Positions 8,235 to 16,113 of a DNA stretch of 36,092 nucleotides are shown in pieces. Every line of letters begins with the position of its first letter. Within the stretch, counting starts at the first letter, position 1. The position numbers and the translations under genes were made by a program. The DNA lies in NCBI GenBank assembly GCA_016210705.1, contig JACQTR010000183.1:1-36092 (forward strand). Reading direction: 5' to 3'. The notes beneath the pieces are model-generated. The model was not told where the DNA came from. It saw only the letters and a list, made by a program, of their open reading frames with translations, and ran no database searches. Origin of the DNA: Chloroflexota bacterium (GTDB lineage: Bacteria > Chloroflexota > Dehalococcoidia > JACQTR01).

Positions 8235-10466
8235 TTATTTATAGACTTGCGCCCGCCCGTTATCATAGACCTTCCCCTTGCCCTGGAGCAGACCGCTATC
8301 CGCAATGCTAAGGTAAATAGGCTCACCCAAGGGTACTAGCGGCGGCAGCCTCACCTCCCCACGCTCCACGTTAAACCCCCTCAAATACAGATAGGCACCA
8401 GGTGGCACCTCCGCCTTTCGGAAGAAACCTTGCATTTCAGCCTCGGTTTTCGGACGCTCCCAGCCACCCAGAACTATAATATTGGGCGCATCGGGATACC
8501 CCCAAAAAGTCACCACACCATTAACATCGGCATAGACCTGGGCCTCCGGTGACCCCAGATGTTTGGAGAGCCAGCGGGCGCCTCCCTCCTCGCGTCGATC
8601 GAAGCGGGCGAAGTCCACCTTTGGAGAGAGAGCAAAGGAACTGGGAATATCACCCACCGCCTGGAACACCCAGCCACTTTGGAATAAGAAATAGGGCACC
8701 AGGACAAGAAGCACAGCCGCCAGGGACAGGCGCTCCACTATATCCCGCGCCAGCCACCGACTGATTAGCTGAAATAAAAAGTCTATTCCCAAAACGAAAA
8801 AGGGCGAAAGCAGCAGCAAGCCTACGAAATATAGTCGGTCGGAGCGGAACCCTCCGGTGGTGAAAAAGGGGACGAAGGTCATCGCCAGCGATAGCAAACC
8901 GACAGCAGAAAGCAGAAGGTACAGAGAGGAAAATCCTGTCTCCCGCCGTCTAAGCACCTTTATCGCCATACCTAAGGCTCCTACGCCAATGAGCACCCTG
9001 GTGAAACGACTAAGGTCGGCTGCCAGTCTATACCATAATGAGGGTATCCTTAACGGAGCCATCCCTAGCTGCCGTAAGACACCTTGATCTGTGGACACAG
9101 GGTTAAGAAATTCGTTCAGGCTTTTATACATGTGATCTCCCCAGCGGATAATCTCTTCAAACATCGCCCCTTTCGCAGTATTCATGTACCAAGCGAAGGA
9201 TAATGCAAAGAAGAGAGCTACCAGAGTTCCGCTGAGGATTTCATGGCTATCGCCTGGCATATCATGGCCTGCCCCTCCGATTCGACCACCCGCTGGTCGC
9301 AGTCCAAGAAGTAGGGGTTTAACGGCCAGGGCCAACGCTAAGTAAATAAGCCATAGGTAGGTCATGCCGTAGTAAGAGATTACCATAGAGGCGCCGAAAA
9401 CAATGGTTAGGAACACTTTATCCCATGACCTTCTCTCGTCGGTCATGGTCAAGACAACAAGGACCGCAAAAAGCATGCCCATGCCCTGCTTGGCCAGCTC
9501 CGTGCCGGTGATATAGAAAGCAGGGAAGGCCATCAAAAAGAAGGAGGCCAGGAAAGCCTTGCGAGACTCTATCTGCCGACGGTAAAGGACATAAAGCCCC
9601 AGTGGCACCAAGGAGAAAAACAAGGGATATATTGCTTTGAAAAACCATATCCCGGAGATATCTAAAAAGCGGGTGTAAATAGTGGGCAGTATGGTAACCG
9701 ACAGAGTAATAGCGTATTGAGGGAACCCCGCTGTGGAGCTCCATAGAGAGTTTTGCTCCGTCAGTTTGTAAACCAGGTGTTCCATCCTTACATCCCACCC
9801 TACCAAATTGTCAGTTATCAGTGTCCTGTGGAGTAGTAGGGAGATAGCGATCAGAAGGACAGCTACCGGCAGCAGGCGCTGGGGTATGAATCGGCCCCAA
9901 GCAGCCAACACGACCACCATCGCTACCAGGGGAAACATTACCATGAATAGGATATTATTCTGCTGGAAGTTGAACTGTGCGGCTCCAGCAATGCTCAGAA
10001 GAGGGAGGATAAAGAGAAAAAGTAAGGGCAGCAGAGGGATTCTTTCTCCAACGGACCTCAGGGAGAATACAAAGCCCCGATCAATCCAGTAGCTCAGGCC
10101 CATTAAGAGTAGGACAGCAACGGTAAAGGTGGCAGAGAGAGATAGGAGGGATAGGGGCCGATAAACGCCTATCATAGGATACAACCAGTTGATCAGTAGA
10201 CCGATAAACATCAAAAAGGCCAAGCTCAGGCCGACAGCGTAGAGCAGGGCCTCCACGGGGCTCAGGCTACGGATACGGAGAATGCGAAGGAGCAAGAATC
10301 CGGGCACGAAAGTGAGGTAAACGAAGCCGATAAGCGTTCCTGCTACTGGCAAAGCATAACCTAGTAGGGCCAGGGCTACCACCACCAGGATGCCAATCTG
10401 GATGGCCAGAACCAAGTTAAGGAAGCGGCCTATTGGCCAGTCAATAGGGGGTCGCAAAAGCATCAT
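8235..10466 (-). CDS. Large multi-pass membrane protein, DUF2206-like
   Basis: Membrane protein of 743 residues with about 14 or more hydrophobic helices and a soluble C-terminal region of roughly 120 residues. The N-terminal block, with FVPGFLLLRILRIRSLSP, EALLYAVGLSLAFLMFIGL and INWLYP, is characteristic of the DUF2206 family found in archaea and Chloroflexi glycan clusters. The layout of many helices plus a polar tail recalls GT-C type lipid-linked sugar transferases, but I see no confirmed catalytic motif. Last gene of the long leftward run, 42 bases after the methyltransferase. Start ATG 10466 is followed by a second ATG in frame. Function unknown; membrane glycan transfer is a guess from context. 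Confidence 0.75.
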   Translation of the reverse strand: MMLLRPPIDWPIGRFLNLVLAIQIGILVVVALALLGYALPVAGTLIGFVYLTFVPGFLLLRILRIRSLSPVEALLYAVGLSLAFLMFIGLLINWLYPMIGVYRPLSLLSLSATFTVAVLLLMGLSYWIDRGFVFSLRSVGERIPLLPLLFLFILPLLSIAGAAQFNFQQNNILFMVMFPLVAMVVVLAAWGRFIPQRLLPVAVLLIAISLLLHRTLITDNLVGWDVRMEHLVYKLTEQNSLWSSTAGFPQYAITLSVTILPTIYTRFLDISGIWFFKAIYPLFFSLVPLGLYVLYRRQIESRKAFLASFFLMAFPAFYITGTELAKQGMGMLFAVLVVLTMTDERRSWDKVFLTIVFGASMVISYYGMTYLWLIYLALALAVKPLLLGLRPAGGRIGGAGHDMPGDSHEILSGTLVALFFALSFAWYMNTAKGAMFEEIIRWGDHMYKSLNEFLNPVSTDQGVLRQLGMAPLRIPSLWYRLAADLSRFTRVLIGVGALGMAIKVLRRRETGFSSLYLLLSAVGLLSLAMTFVPFFTTGGFRSDRLYFVGLLLLSPFFVLGIDFLFQLISRWLARDIVERLSLAAVLLVLVPYFLFQSGWVFQAVGDIPSSFALSPKVDFARFDRREEGGARWLSKHLGSPEAQVYADVNGVVTFWGYPDAPNIIVLGGWERPKTEAEMQGFFRKAEVPPGAYLYLRGFNVERGEVRLPPLVPLGEPIYLSIADSGLLQGKGKVYDNGRAQVYK

Positions 10467-10508
10467 GAAATTTTATCGCGGAACAGATACCAGCCGCCGG
10501 TTTCATCC

Positions 10509-11549
10509 TTAAGACTTCCGTGCCAGGATGGTAAACGGACCACTGAGGAAAGGCAATAGGAATTGCGGTGCCTTCCGCAGTAGAGGGGAGCGGAGCCTTA
10601 CCCAGGCCGTTTTCCAGGGATTTGGTGCCGCGAATCTGATGATCGATGAAGGAGGGGGCAAAAGACGGCACTGAAAGCCCAGAGACCTTAGCTGCCCTAT
10701 AAGCTGGAAGGGACTAAAGCCCAGTTCGGGAAATTCGCCGGTGTAGGGGTTTATACCTAGAAAGGACTTTCTTGAAGCCACCTTCCCGGTCTCCAGGAAC
10801 TGGCCTACCGCCTGCCTTATTTCTTCTCCCCATAACCCACGGGTTTTAATAGCAAGTTCTGTTACCGTTTTGCCATCCAGGATAGGGAAGGATTCCTGAA
10901 TTATCCTTTTCCTACCTTCCAGAGCCGATACCTTATCTACCGCTCTCCCATATTGAACCATATCCTTATCTATAGGCCCATATTCTGACCTTCGCCACTC
11001 CCTTCGGGTGCGAATTCGGCTAAGGGGGAACAGGTCATTGTTGCCGTCTTGAATATATAGCGTACCTCCGTCTTCCAGGACATCCTTAATCTTTTCTAAA
11101 AGCGATTTAGTATCTCTAATATGAGAAATGGCCTCTATCATAGTCACCACAGCAAATGAGCTAGGGGGCAAAGAATAAGTAAGGAAATCCCCCTGCTCTA
11201 TGTTGATGGCGCAGTCGGAGAATCTTTTTAGTATGACTCGGGCGGTTGACACCATCTCTTGGGAGACATCTATCCCTGTGGATAGACCAGAGCCTAGGAG
11301 ATAATAGCAGAGAAGCCTAAGCCCAAAGCCACAACCTATATCCAGCACCCGCCCTCCTTCCATCCGGCAAAGGTCAAAGACGGCCGCCGATTCCAAGAGG
11401 TATCTTTTAAGACCCAAGGGTGTCAGCATACGACTGCGCTTATAGTAGTAACCAAATAGGGGATCCGCCCCCTTTTCCAGGGCGGGATCAAGAAGAACTG
11501 ATGCCAGCCTTTCCAGAGCAGCCTGGATGTGCCTTTCTTCAGCCATCAT
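10509..11549 (-). CDS. SAM-dependent methyltransferase with C-terminal extension
   Basis: Protein of 346 residues whose middle is a class I methyltransferase: RVLDIGCGFGLRLLCY (motif I), TGIDVS, EQGDFLTYSLPPSSF and TMIEAISHI. It is longer than a minimal enzyme (about 220). The extra 130 or so residues after the core contain IKTRGLWGEEI and end in a basic, hydrophobic stretch, perhaps an acceptor-binding or membrane-contact part. It overlaps the upstream GT4 by ATGA at 11546-11549, with AAAGG as ribosome site; the second ATG, one codon later, is also possible. Substrate unknown. Confidence 0.85.
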   Translation of the reverse strand: MMAEERHIQAALERLASVLLDPALEKGADPLFGYYYKRSRMLTPLGLKRYLLESAAVFDLCRMEGGRVLDIGCGFGLRLLCYYLLGSGLSTGIDVSQEMVSTARVILKRFSDCAINIEQGDFLTYSLPPSSFAVVTMIEAISHIRDTKSLLEKIKDVLEDGGTLYIQDGNNDLFPLSRIRTRREWRRSEYGPIDKDMVQYGRAVDKVSALEGRKRIIQESFPILDGKTVTELAIKTRGLWGEEIRQAVGQFLETGKVASRKSFLGINPYTGEFPELGFSPFQLIGQLRSLGFQCRLLPPPSSIIRFAAPNPWKTAWVRLRSPLLRKAPQFLLPFLSGPFTILARKS

Positions 11550-12628
11550 CCTTTACTCAAAATCTTCTGGTACACTGCCAGGGTCTTTTGGGCAATGACA
11601 TCCCAGGCGTATTCCGTTTCCAGCTTGCGCTGGCCCGCCTGTCCCATCCGGCGGCGGAGGTCATCGTCCCGCAATAGCTTAACCACCGCCTCGGCCAGGG
11701 CCTGGGGGTCCCTAGGGGCCACAACCAGACCCGTTTCCCCATGGTTCACCATCTCGGGCAGGCCACCCACATTGGTGGCCACCACCGGCTTCCCGAATCC
11801 GTAAGCCACCTGGGCAACAGCCGTTTGAGAAGCATCCACATAAGGCAGTACCACCACCTTACACCTCTGAAAAAGCTCCGCCCCATCTTCAAAGCTGATA
11901 AATCGGTTGTAAACGAGAAAGTCTTCCGGGTTAACCATAAGCCGCCTATACTTGCCGATGTCTCCCTCCCCAGCAATAGCCACCCTGACGCCGGGCATCT
12001 CTCTGGCTATAAGTGGCTGGGCCCTAATCAGGTATTCCAGCCCTTTATAATCCCGGATCCTGCCAAAAAAGAGTACAATATTTTCTTCCAGCACATTTTC
12101 CCGGTGCCAGGGCTTGAAGGCCGAGTAGTGCTCCCCCTGGGGTACAACGTTTACCTTTTCTTCAGGCATAGCCAGCTTGCCAACCATCAATTTCTTTAGG
12201 GACTCAGCATGGACGATTACCTGCCTAGAGTGCCTTCTCGCCCAAAAATCCATGACCCGGGTTGATAGTCTCTCTTCCCCCAGGTGGGGCTCCGGGTCAT
12301 GGAAAGTAGTAACCACGGGATAGTGGCTCAGTCGGCTCAGCAGGGCCAGCCAGTACCAGAAATGAGCCGTCTGGCTGTGAATGATGTCCGGATGAAAGCT
12401 GTTAATTTGGCGGACCACTTGAGCCACTAGGCTAGTATTGGCGGGATAGAATCGAGAAGAAGCGGGCAGAAGAAGCAGCTTTACTCCCTTGCCTATAGTA
12501 CCCAAAAGTTCAGAAGACAAACCCCGGCTTGTAATTAATGCCACCTCCTCTGTCATAGGGTAAATGGCATTGCTTAACTGAATGGCGTAGTTCCCTAGGC
12601 CGTGGGGAGTTATGCCCAGCACGCGCAA
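11546..12628 (-). CDS. Glycosyltransferase family 4 (GT-B)
   Basis: GT-B retaining glycosyltransferase of about 360 residues. The C-terminal domain shows FFGRIRDYKGLEYLI (start of the donor domain), VAIAGEGD, FISFEDGAELFQRC and GFGKPVVATNVGGLPEMV, the usual GT4 donor site. The N-terminal half (IIHSQTAHFWYW, VTTFHDPEPH) is the acceptor domain. The start is a TTG (12626-12628) giving LRVLGITPHG; no ATG lies nearby, and GGAG about 11 bases upstream is a loose ribosome site. It follows the 67-residue unknown gene by 20 bases and overlaps the methyltransferase gene. Sugar specificity unknown. Confidence 0.9.
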   Translation of the reverse strand: MRVLGITPHGLGNYAIQLSNAIYPMTEEVALITSRGLSSELLGTIGKGVKLLLLPASSRFYPANTSLVAQVVRQINSFHPDIIHSQTAHFWYWLALLSRLSHYPVVTTFHDPEPHLGEERLSTRVMDFWARRHSRQVIVHAESLKKLMVGKLAMPEEKVNVVPQGEHYSAFKPWHRENVLEENIVLFFGRIRDYKGLEYLIRAQPLIAREMPGVRVAIAGEGDIGKYRRLMVNPEDFLVYNRFISFEDGAELFQRCKVVVLPYVDASQTAVAQVAYGFGKPVVATNVGGLPEMVNHGETGLVVAPRDPQALAEAVVKLLRDDDLRRRMGQAGQRKLETEYAWDVIAQKTLAVYQKILSKG

Positions 12629-12648
12629 AGTTTATGAGGTCTCCTTTA

Positions 12649-12852
12649 TTATACTATCCCCAACTTGGCCTTTATTACTGACAAGGCTGCTCGAATATCC
12701 TTATCGGAGTGTACCAATTCCACCTCACCACTGACCTTTAATATATATTCCTCCGTGCCCTCAGGGCTACGCACATATACTTTTCCTTCCGAGACTACGA
12801 TATTGCCATGTCCCTCTGCGGGCGTCCTAGCGTACAGATCAATTAAATTCAT
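12649..12852 (-). CDS. Small protein of unknown function (67 aa)
   Basis: I do not recognise this 67-residue protein. It starts at an ATG that overlaps the stop of the larger unknown gene upstream (ATGA-type junction, 12849-12852), so the two are surely co-translated. The sequence is acidic and soluble, with no membrane segment: a short N-terminal helix, a likely beta hairpin around NIVVSEGKVYVRSPEG, and a C-terminal helix (DIRAALSVIKAKLG). The coupling suggests that it acts with the 251-residue partner, like a chaperone, subunit or regulator of it, but this is only inference from gene order. Confidence 0.7.
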   Translation of the reverse strand: MNLIDLYARTPAEGHGNIVVSEGKVYVRSPEGTEEYILKVSGEVELVHSDKDIRAALSVIKAKLGIV

Positions 12853-13604
12853 TCCTCCCTCCTCAATCGGAACCCAATCTCATCCACATAGGCTAAGTCG
12901 GTGACGACAGTTCCTGCTAGTGACAACGCCCACCCCGTGCCCATAATAGTGAGGCCCAAAATCTGCGCAGCACCATTAGCAGGAGTACCTGATCCATAGG
13001 CGTGTCTCCCTTGCCATGTCCCTAACACATAGGCCGCTTTGTCCAAATACCAGTAAGAGCCGTTCCCGCTGCCCTGTCTTTTGAATATCCAGCTAACAGC
13101 CCCCAGACCAGCATGAGTAAGAACAACGGGAAACTTTGCGGTTGTGCCATATGTTCCCACCGCCAGCCAAACCTGGCAAAGGCTGACCACCGCGTTGCCT
13201 TGGTCAACCCAGAGGTACACTTTTATTTGGTTGGCCGTGCCCAGGCTGAAATCGGCGGCAACGTTGGCCCCAGCGTACTGGGCACCGGTGGCATTCCAGA
13301 TTCCTGTGGCCTTCTCCACCCCATTGACCTCAATGGAGTAAAAGAGTTGGGTAGCCGCGGGGCTGCCGCCAAAGCTATCTATGGTTACCTGGAGTCGCAA
13401 GCCTAACTGGGGCACAGCAATCTGGCTATTCGTGATGGCAGGGACCGTCAGATTGGTTGAATAATCGGGCGAGGCTTGTTTGGCTGTAGCCACCACCGAC
13501 TTCGTCCCCGGTTCCAGATCTCCTGAGTCCTGTATTCCGGGGGTGTAGGTTATTTGCTCTATCATCTCCACTGAGGCCAGAGCGCCAGCAAACCTTAAAG
13601 TCAT
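12849..13604 (-). CDS. Unknown beta-rich protein (251 aa) with its own promoter
   Basis: I do not recognise this protein. It is rich in Gly, Ala, Thr, Ser and Val with alternating hydrophobic and polar residues (RLQVTIDSF, LFYSIEVNGV, QIKVYLWVDQGN, VVSLCQVWLAVG), as in beta-sandwich proteins such as phage structural proteins, carbohydrate-binding modules or lectins. There is no signal peptide or membrane segment. The start is ATG 13604, because GGAGGAGG stands just upstream; the GTG at 13619 lies within or before that site. A near-consensus promoter precedes it (13634-13663). It interrupts the glycan genes, which suggests a separate, inserted or specially regulated unit with the 67-residue gene. 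Confidence 0.75.
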   Translation of the reverse strand: MTLRFAGALASVEMIEQITYTPGIQDSGDLEPGTKSVVATAKQASPDYSTNLTVPAITNSQIAVPQLGLRLQVTIDSFGGSPAATQLFYSIEVNGVEKATGIWNATGAQYAGANVAADFSLGTANQIKVYLWVDQGNAVVSLCQVWLAVGTYGTTAKFPVVLTHAGLGAVSWIFKRQGSGNGSYWYLDKAAYVLGTWQGRHAYGSGTPANGAAQILGLTIMGTGWALSLAGTVVTDLAYVDEIGFRLRREE

Positions 13605-13633
13605 TTTTCCTCCTCCCACCCAAACTAACCCCG

Positions 13634-13663
13634 ATAATAGAACTAACGTTCTCTATTTGTCAA
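13634..13663 (-). promoter_or_regulatory. Sigma70-type promoter with internal GAAC-N4-GTTC palindrome
   Basis: On the minus strand TTGACA (13658-13663) and TATTAT (13634-13639) are separated by 18 bases. The spacer contains AGAAC-GTTA-GTTCT, a perfect 5-base inverted repeat at 13639-13652, placed where a bound repressor would block RNA polymerase. The GAAC-N4-GTTC core is the outline of the Gram-positive LexA box, although the inner four bases do not fit that consensus. The promoter drives the 251-residue and 67-residue unknown genes and probably adds to transcription of the GT4 downstream. Confidence 0.75.
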
Positions 13664-13713
13664 GGCCGTACTGTCATCCCCACCGAAGCCAGCAATTATC
13701 CCTTCGTTCTCTC

Positions 13714-15297
13714 CTACATAAGAAGCTTTCCTTGTTTTTTCAGCTCCCGCACCCTTCGCCTGATCAGTTCCCTTTCTCCCACCGCCTGATGGGATATCCC
13801 CCGAGTTGCCGCAACGCTTCCCTTTTTGAACAGTTCTTTGAGCACCTGGCCATCCATGTCCTCAGGAACAGGCAATCCCAACAGGTGCAGAACCGTAGGC
13901 GCTATGTCATAGACCTGGGCGCCCTCTATCCTCCCGCCAACATCAAAGTCCCCCCCTTGGGCAATTAAAATACCCTCCCCACGATGGGATCCACTAAAGC
14001 TGGTATTGGGCGCGGGGGAGCGAAATATGCTCTTATTAAAAGTATAATCTACACTGCAACTGAAGTCGTTCAAGGCGAAAATTATATCAGGGGCGAGTTC
14101 CAGGTATGGCCCCGAATAGAGGTCTTCCCGGTGGCGAACCACTACTGTTATACCCAGTTGTGAGCATACTTCCTCGAGTCTATCGGTGATTTCTTCCCCT
14201 AGCCTCCCGCGTTCTGAGGCCGAGTCTATAGCTGGGCTCAAAAAGATTCTGCCTGTAGAGGGGTCATGGATGTTAGCGAAGGCCAGGGTCCGTGTCATAT
14301 CTACTTGCTGGATAAAAGAAGCCGGGCGAGCCCTGGCCATCCAGCGCACTTTGTCGCGCATCGGCCGCGGTGCCAGGGTCCATATTTTAGTAAGGGAGCG
14401 ACGGATATCCCAAAGGATGCCGCTTGGTCGCCAAGCCCTGTGAAGATAGCCCTCCCCTTCCAGCCAGGAGTTGGTAAAAAAAGATTGGCTATGAGGCCCA
14501 AAACCATGGTCGGAAACTACCAGGATATTTCCTTTTTCATCAATGCCCTCCATCACCCGGCCCACAATGTCGTCAACCTGCTGCCACATTTGGTCAAAAA
14601 GAGGACGATAATGCTCTGCAGCTTGCCTTTGAAAACAGGGGTGGGCCTCGTCCAAATACTTCCACATAAAATGCTGCATGAAATCGGTGGCCGATATTAC
14701 TACGGTGAGAATATCTATATCTCGGGACAGGAATAGCTCCACAGCCTTTTTATTTATGTTTAGCAAGCGCATCACATCGCTAACGAAAGCAGAGGAACGG
14801 TGAGCATAACGAGGGCTATTCCAGTGAATATGCACCTCATAACCGTTACAGTGGCTGAAAAGCTCATCCTTAAGCTCCCTGGGGTAAGTAAAATCCCTAT
14901 CGAGAAAGGAACCCAAGCCGCCGACCATATATCCATTTATTGGATAAGGGGGGAACAGCCCTGGGAAATTCAAGATACCAACTTTAAACCCTGCTTGGGA
15001 AAGATAATCCCAATAGGCCCCCGATTTTCTAATGGCGCTGGAGTTCCATGCCTTCAGCTCCAGGCCACCCTTCACCGTGGGATTAAGAAAATCAAATACG
15101 CCGGTCTTTCCTGGGTTCTTGCCCGTAGCCACAGAAGTCCATGCAGCCGCGCTAACTGGCGGGAAGGTGCTATGAAGATAACCCCAGGAACCTTCTTTCA
15201 GGAGCTTACCTAAGTAAGGCAACCTGCCATCGGCAATTAATGGGTTTAAGATATCAAAAGTTGCGCCGTCCAGCCCGATCACCGCTAGTTTTACCAC
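13714..15297 (-). CDS. Alkaline-phosphatase-superfamily phosphodiesterase / nucleotide pyrophosphatase (long form)
   Basis: Predicted metal-dependent hydrolase of 527 residues, type I phosphodiesterase/nucleotide pyrophosphatase family. Metal and nucleophile residues are in place: Asp10 in GLDGATFD, Ser49 in PPVSAAAWTSVATGKNPGK as nucleophile position, TDFMQHFMW, VVSDHGFGPHS and the final His in SGSHRGEG. These enzymes cleave phosphate or sulfate ester or pyrophosphate bonds. GTG start at 15297, with AAAGGTGAG just upstream. No signal peptide, so cytoplasmic. It follows a shorter relative after 39 bases and the CysN/CysD-like genes, so its substrate may be linked to APS/PAPS or a sulfated intermediate; that is inference. 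Confidence 0.88.
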   Translation of the reverse strand: MVKLAVIGLDGATFDILNPLIADGRLPYLGKLLKEGSWGYLHSTFPPVSAAAWTSVATGKNPGKTGVFDFLNPTVKGGLELKAWNSSAIRKSGAYWDYLSQAGFKVGILNFPGLFPPYPINGYMVGGLGSFLDRDFTYPRELKDELFSHCNGYEVHIHWNSPRYAHRSSAFVSDVMRLLNINKKAVELFLSRDIDILTVVISATDFMQHFMWKYLDEAHPCFQRQAAEHYRPLFDQMWQQVDDIVGRVMEGIDEKGNILVVSDHGFGPHSQSFFTNSWLEGEGYLHRAWRPSGILWDIRRSLTKIWTLAPRPMRDKVRWMARARPASFIQQVDMTRTLAFANIHDPSTGRIFLSPAIDSASERGRLGEEITDRLEEVCSQLGITVVVRHREDLYSGPYLELAPDIIFALNDFSCSVDYTFNKSIFRSPAPNTSFSGSHRGEGILIAQGGDFDVGGRIEGAQVYDIAPTVLHLLGLPVPEDMDGQVLKELFKKGSVAATRGISHQAVGERELIRRRVRELKKQGKLLM

Positions 15298-15336
15298 GGC
15301 TCACCTTTCATCTGAGATCTGCACTGTTTCACAGGA

Positions 15337-16113
15337 TCAGCCCAATTCCCCTCGGATAGCGCGGAACATGTCCTGTGGAGTCTCAATGTCGTAATCGACA
15401 TTGACGGTAATCAGCAAGGCGTTCTCGTGATGATCGCCTTTTAGCGCTCCCTCTGACGTTTTCTCTGGCAACGTCCGCACTTTTGCTTCGCCAAAGGCGC
15501 AAAACCCGTGGTCGGAGACCACCACCAGCTCGTTTTGTCCGCTGTCCAGAAAGTTAGAATCGAAGACAAGCTCCCCGATCTTTGCGTCTAATCTTCTATA
15601 CCAGTCAAAAACACACTCCTCGCCCCAATGGAAGTGTTGAACTCTGTCTAAAAAGGTATAAACAGAGATGAGCAAATCCAAGTCTTCCCACAGAAGCTGC
15701 TTAGTCTCCTCGGTGACTCTATAGAGTTCCTCTTCCCACTCTCCCTCATTGGTGGGCAATCCGAAACCCACTGGCTTGAAATTAACCCCGAAGGAAAAGG
15801 GCGGCACCACGAAAGGAACATTCAGGGCTTTGGCCCTTTTCCCCTCTCGGTGCAAAATATCCCAAATGAAGTCCACTTTTATATCCTGCCTTTTTACCAG
15901 CTCGCCGTTAACAACAAAACTCTCATGCCGGTGCTCCTCTGGGGTCTTTCCTGAGAACATACTGCACCAGACCGAGGGTGAGATGGGCTTCTCGGTGAGG
16001 ACTAACTCTTTACACTTACCACTTTGGCATAGACGTTGGAAGTTATTCAGCCGAGACAAATTGGGCCTTATCACGCTCCAAGTGGCAGCATCGATCCCCA
16101 AAACAAAAATCAC
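15337..16113 (-). CDS. Compact alkaline-phosphatase-superfamily hydrolase (258 aa)
   Basis: A half-size relative of the next gene. Metal-site residues are retained: Asp8 in VLGIDAATW, Ser45 in KPISPSVWCSMFSGK as the nucleophile position, LDRVQHFHW, VVSDHGFCAFG and the late His in KGDHHENALL. It lacks most of the insert that separates these motifs in the 527-residue protein, so it is close to the minimum for the fold. GTG start in a GTGA overlap with the cysN-like gene (16110-16113), hence made together with it. That tight coupling points to a step in sulfate or nucleotide chemistry, for example hydrolysing an adenylyl-sulfate-type product. Substrate not proven. Confidence 0.82.
   Translation of the reverse strand: MIFVLGIDAATWSVIRPNLSRLNNFQRLCQSGKCKELVLTEKPISPSVWCSMFSGKTPEEHRHESFVVNGELVKRQDIKVDFIWDILHREGKRAKALNVPFVVPPFSFGVNFKPVGFGLPTNEGEWEEELYRVTEETKQLLWEDLDLLISVYTFLDRVQHFHWGEECVFDWYRRLDAKIGELVFDSNFLDSGQNELVVVSDHGFCAFGEAKVRTLPEKTSEGALKGDHHENALLITVNVDYDIETPQDMFRAIRGELG

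Noticed and set aside
13664..13713. Weak hairpin (CGAAG...CTTCG) as terminator of the phosphodiesterase gene
   Set aside because: Only five base pairs with a loop of about 14 bases and no T-tract on the minus strand.
14186..14736. Plus-strand frames of 85 and 156 codons over the phosphodiesterase gene
   Set aside because: They lie fully inside a well-supported gene on the other strand and show no domain or ribosome site.
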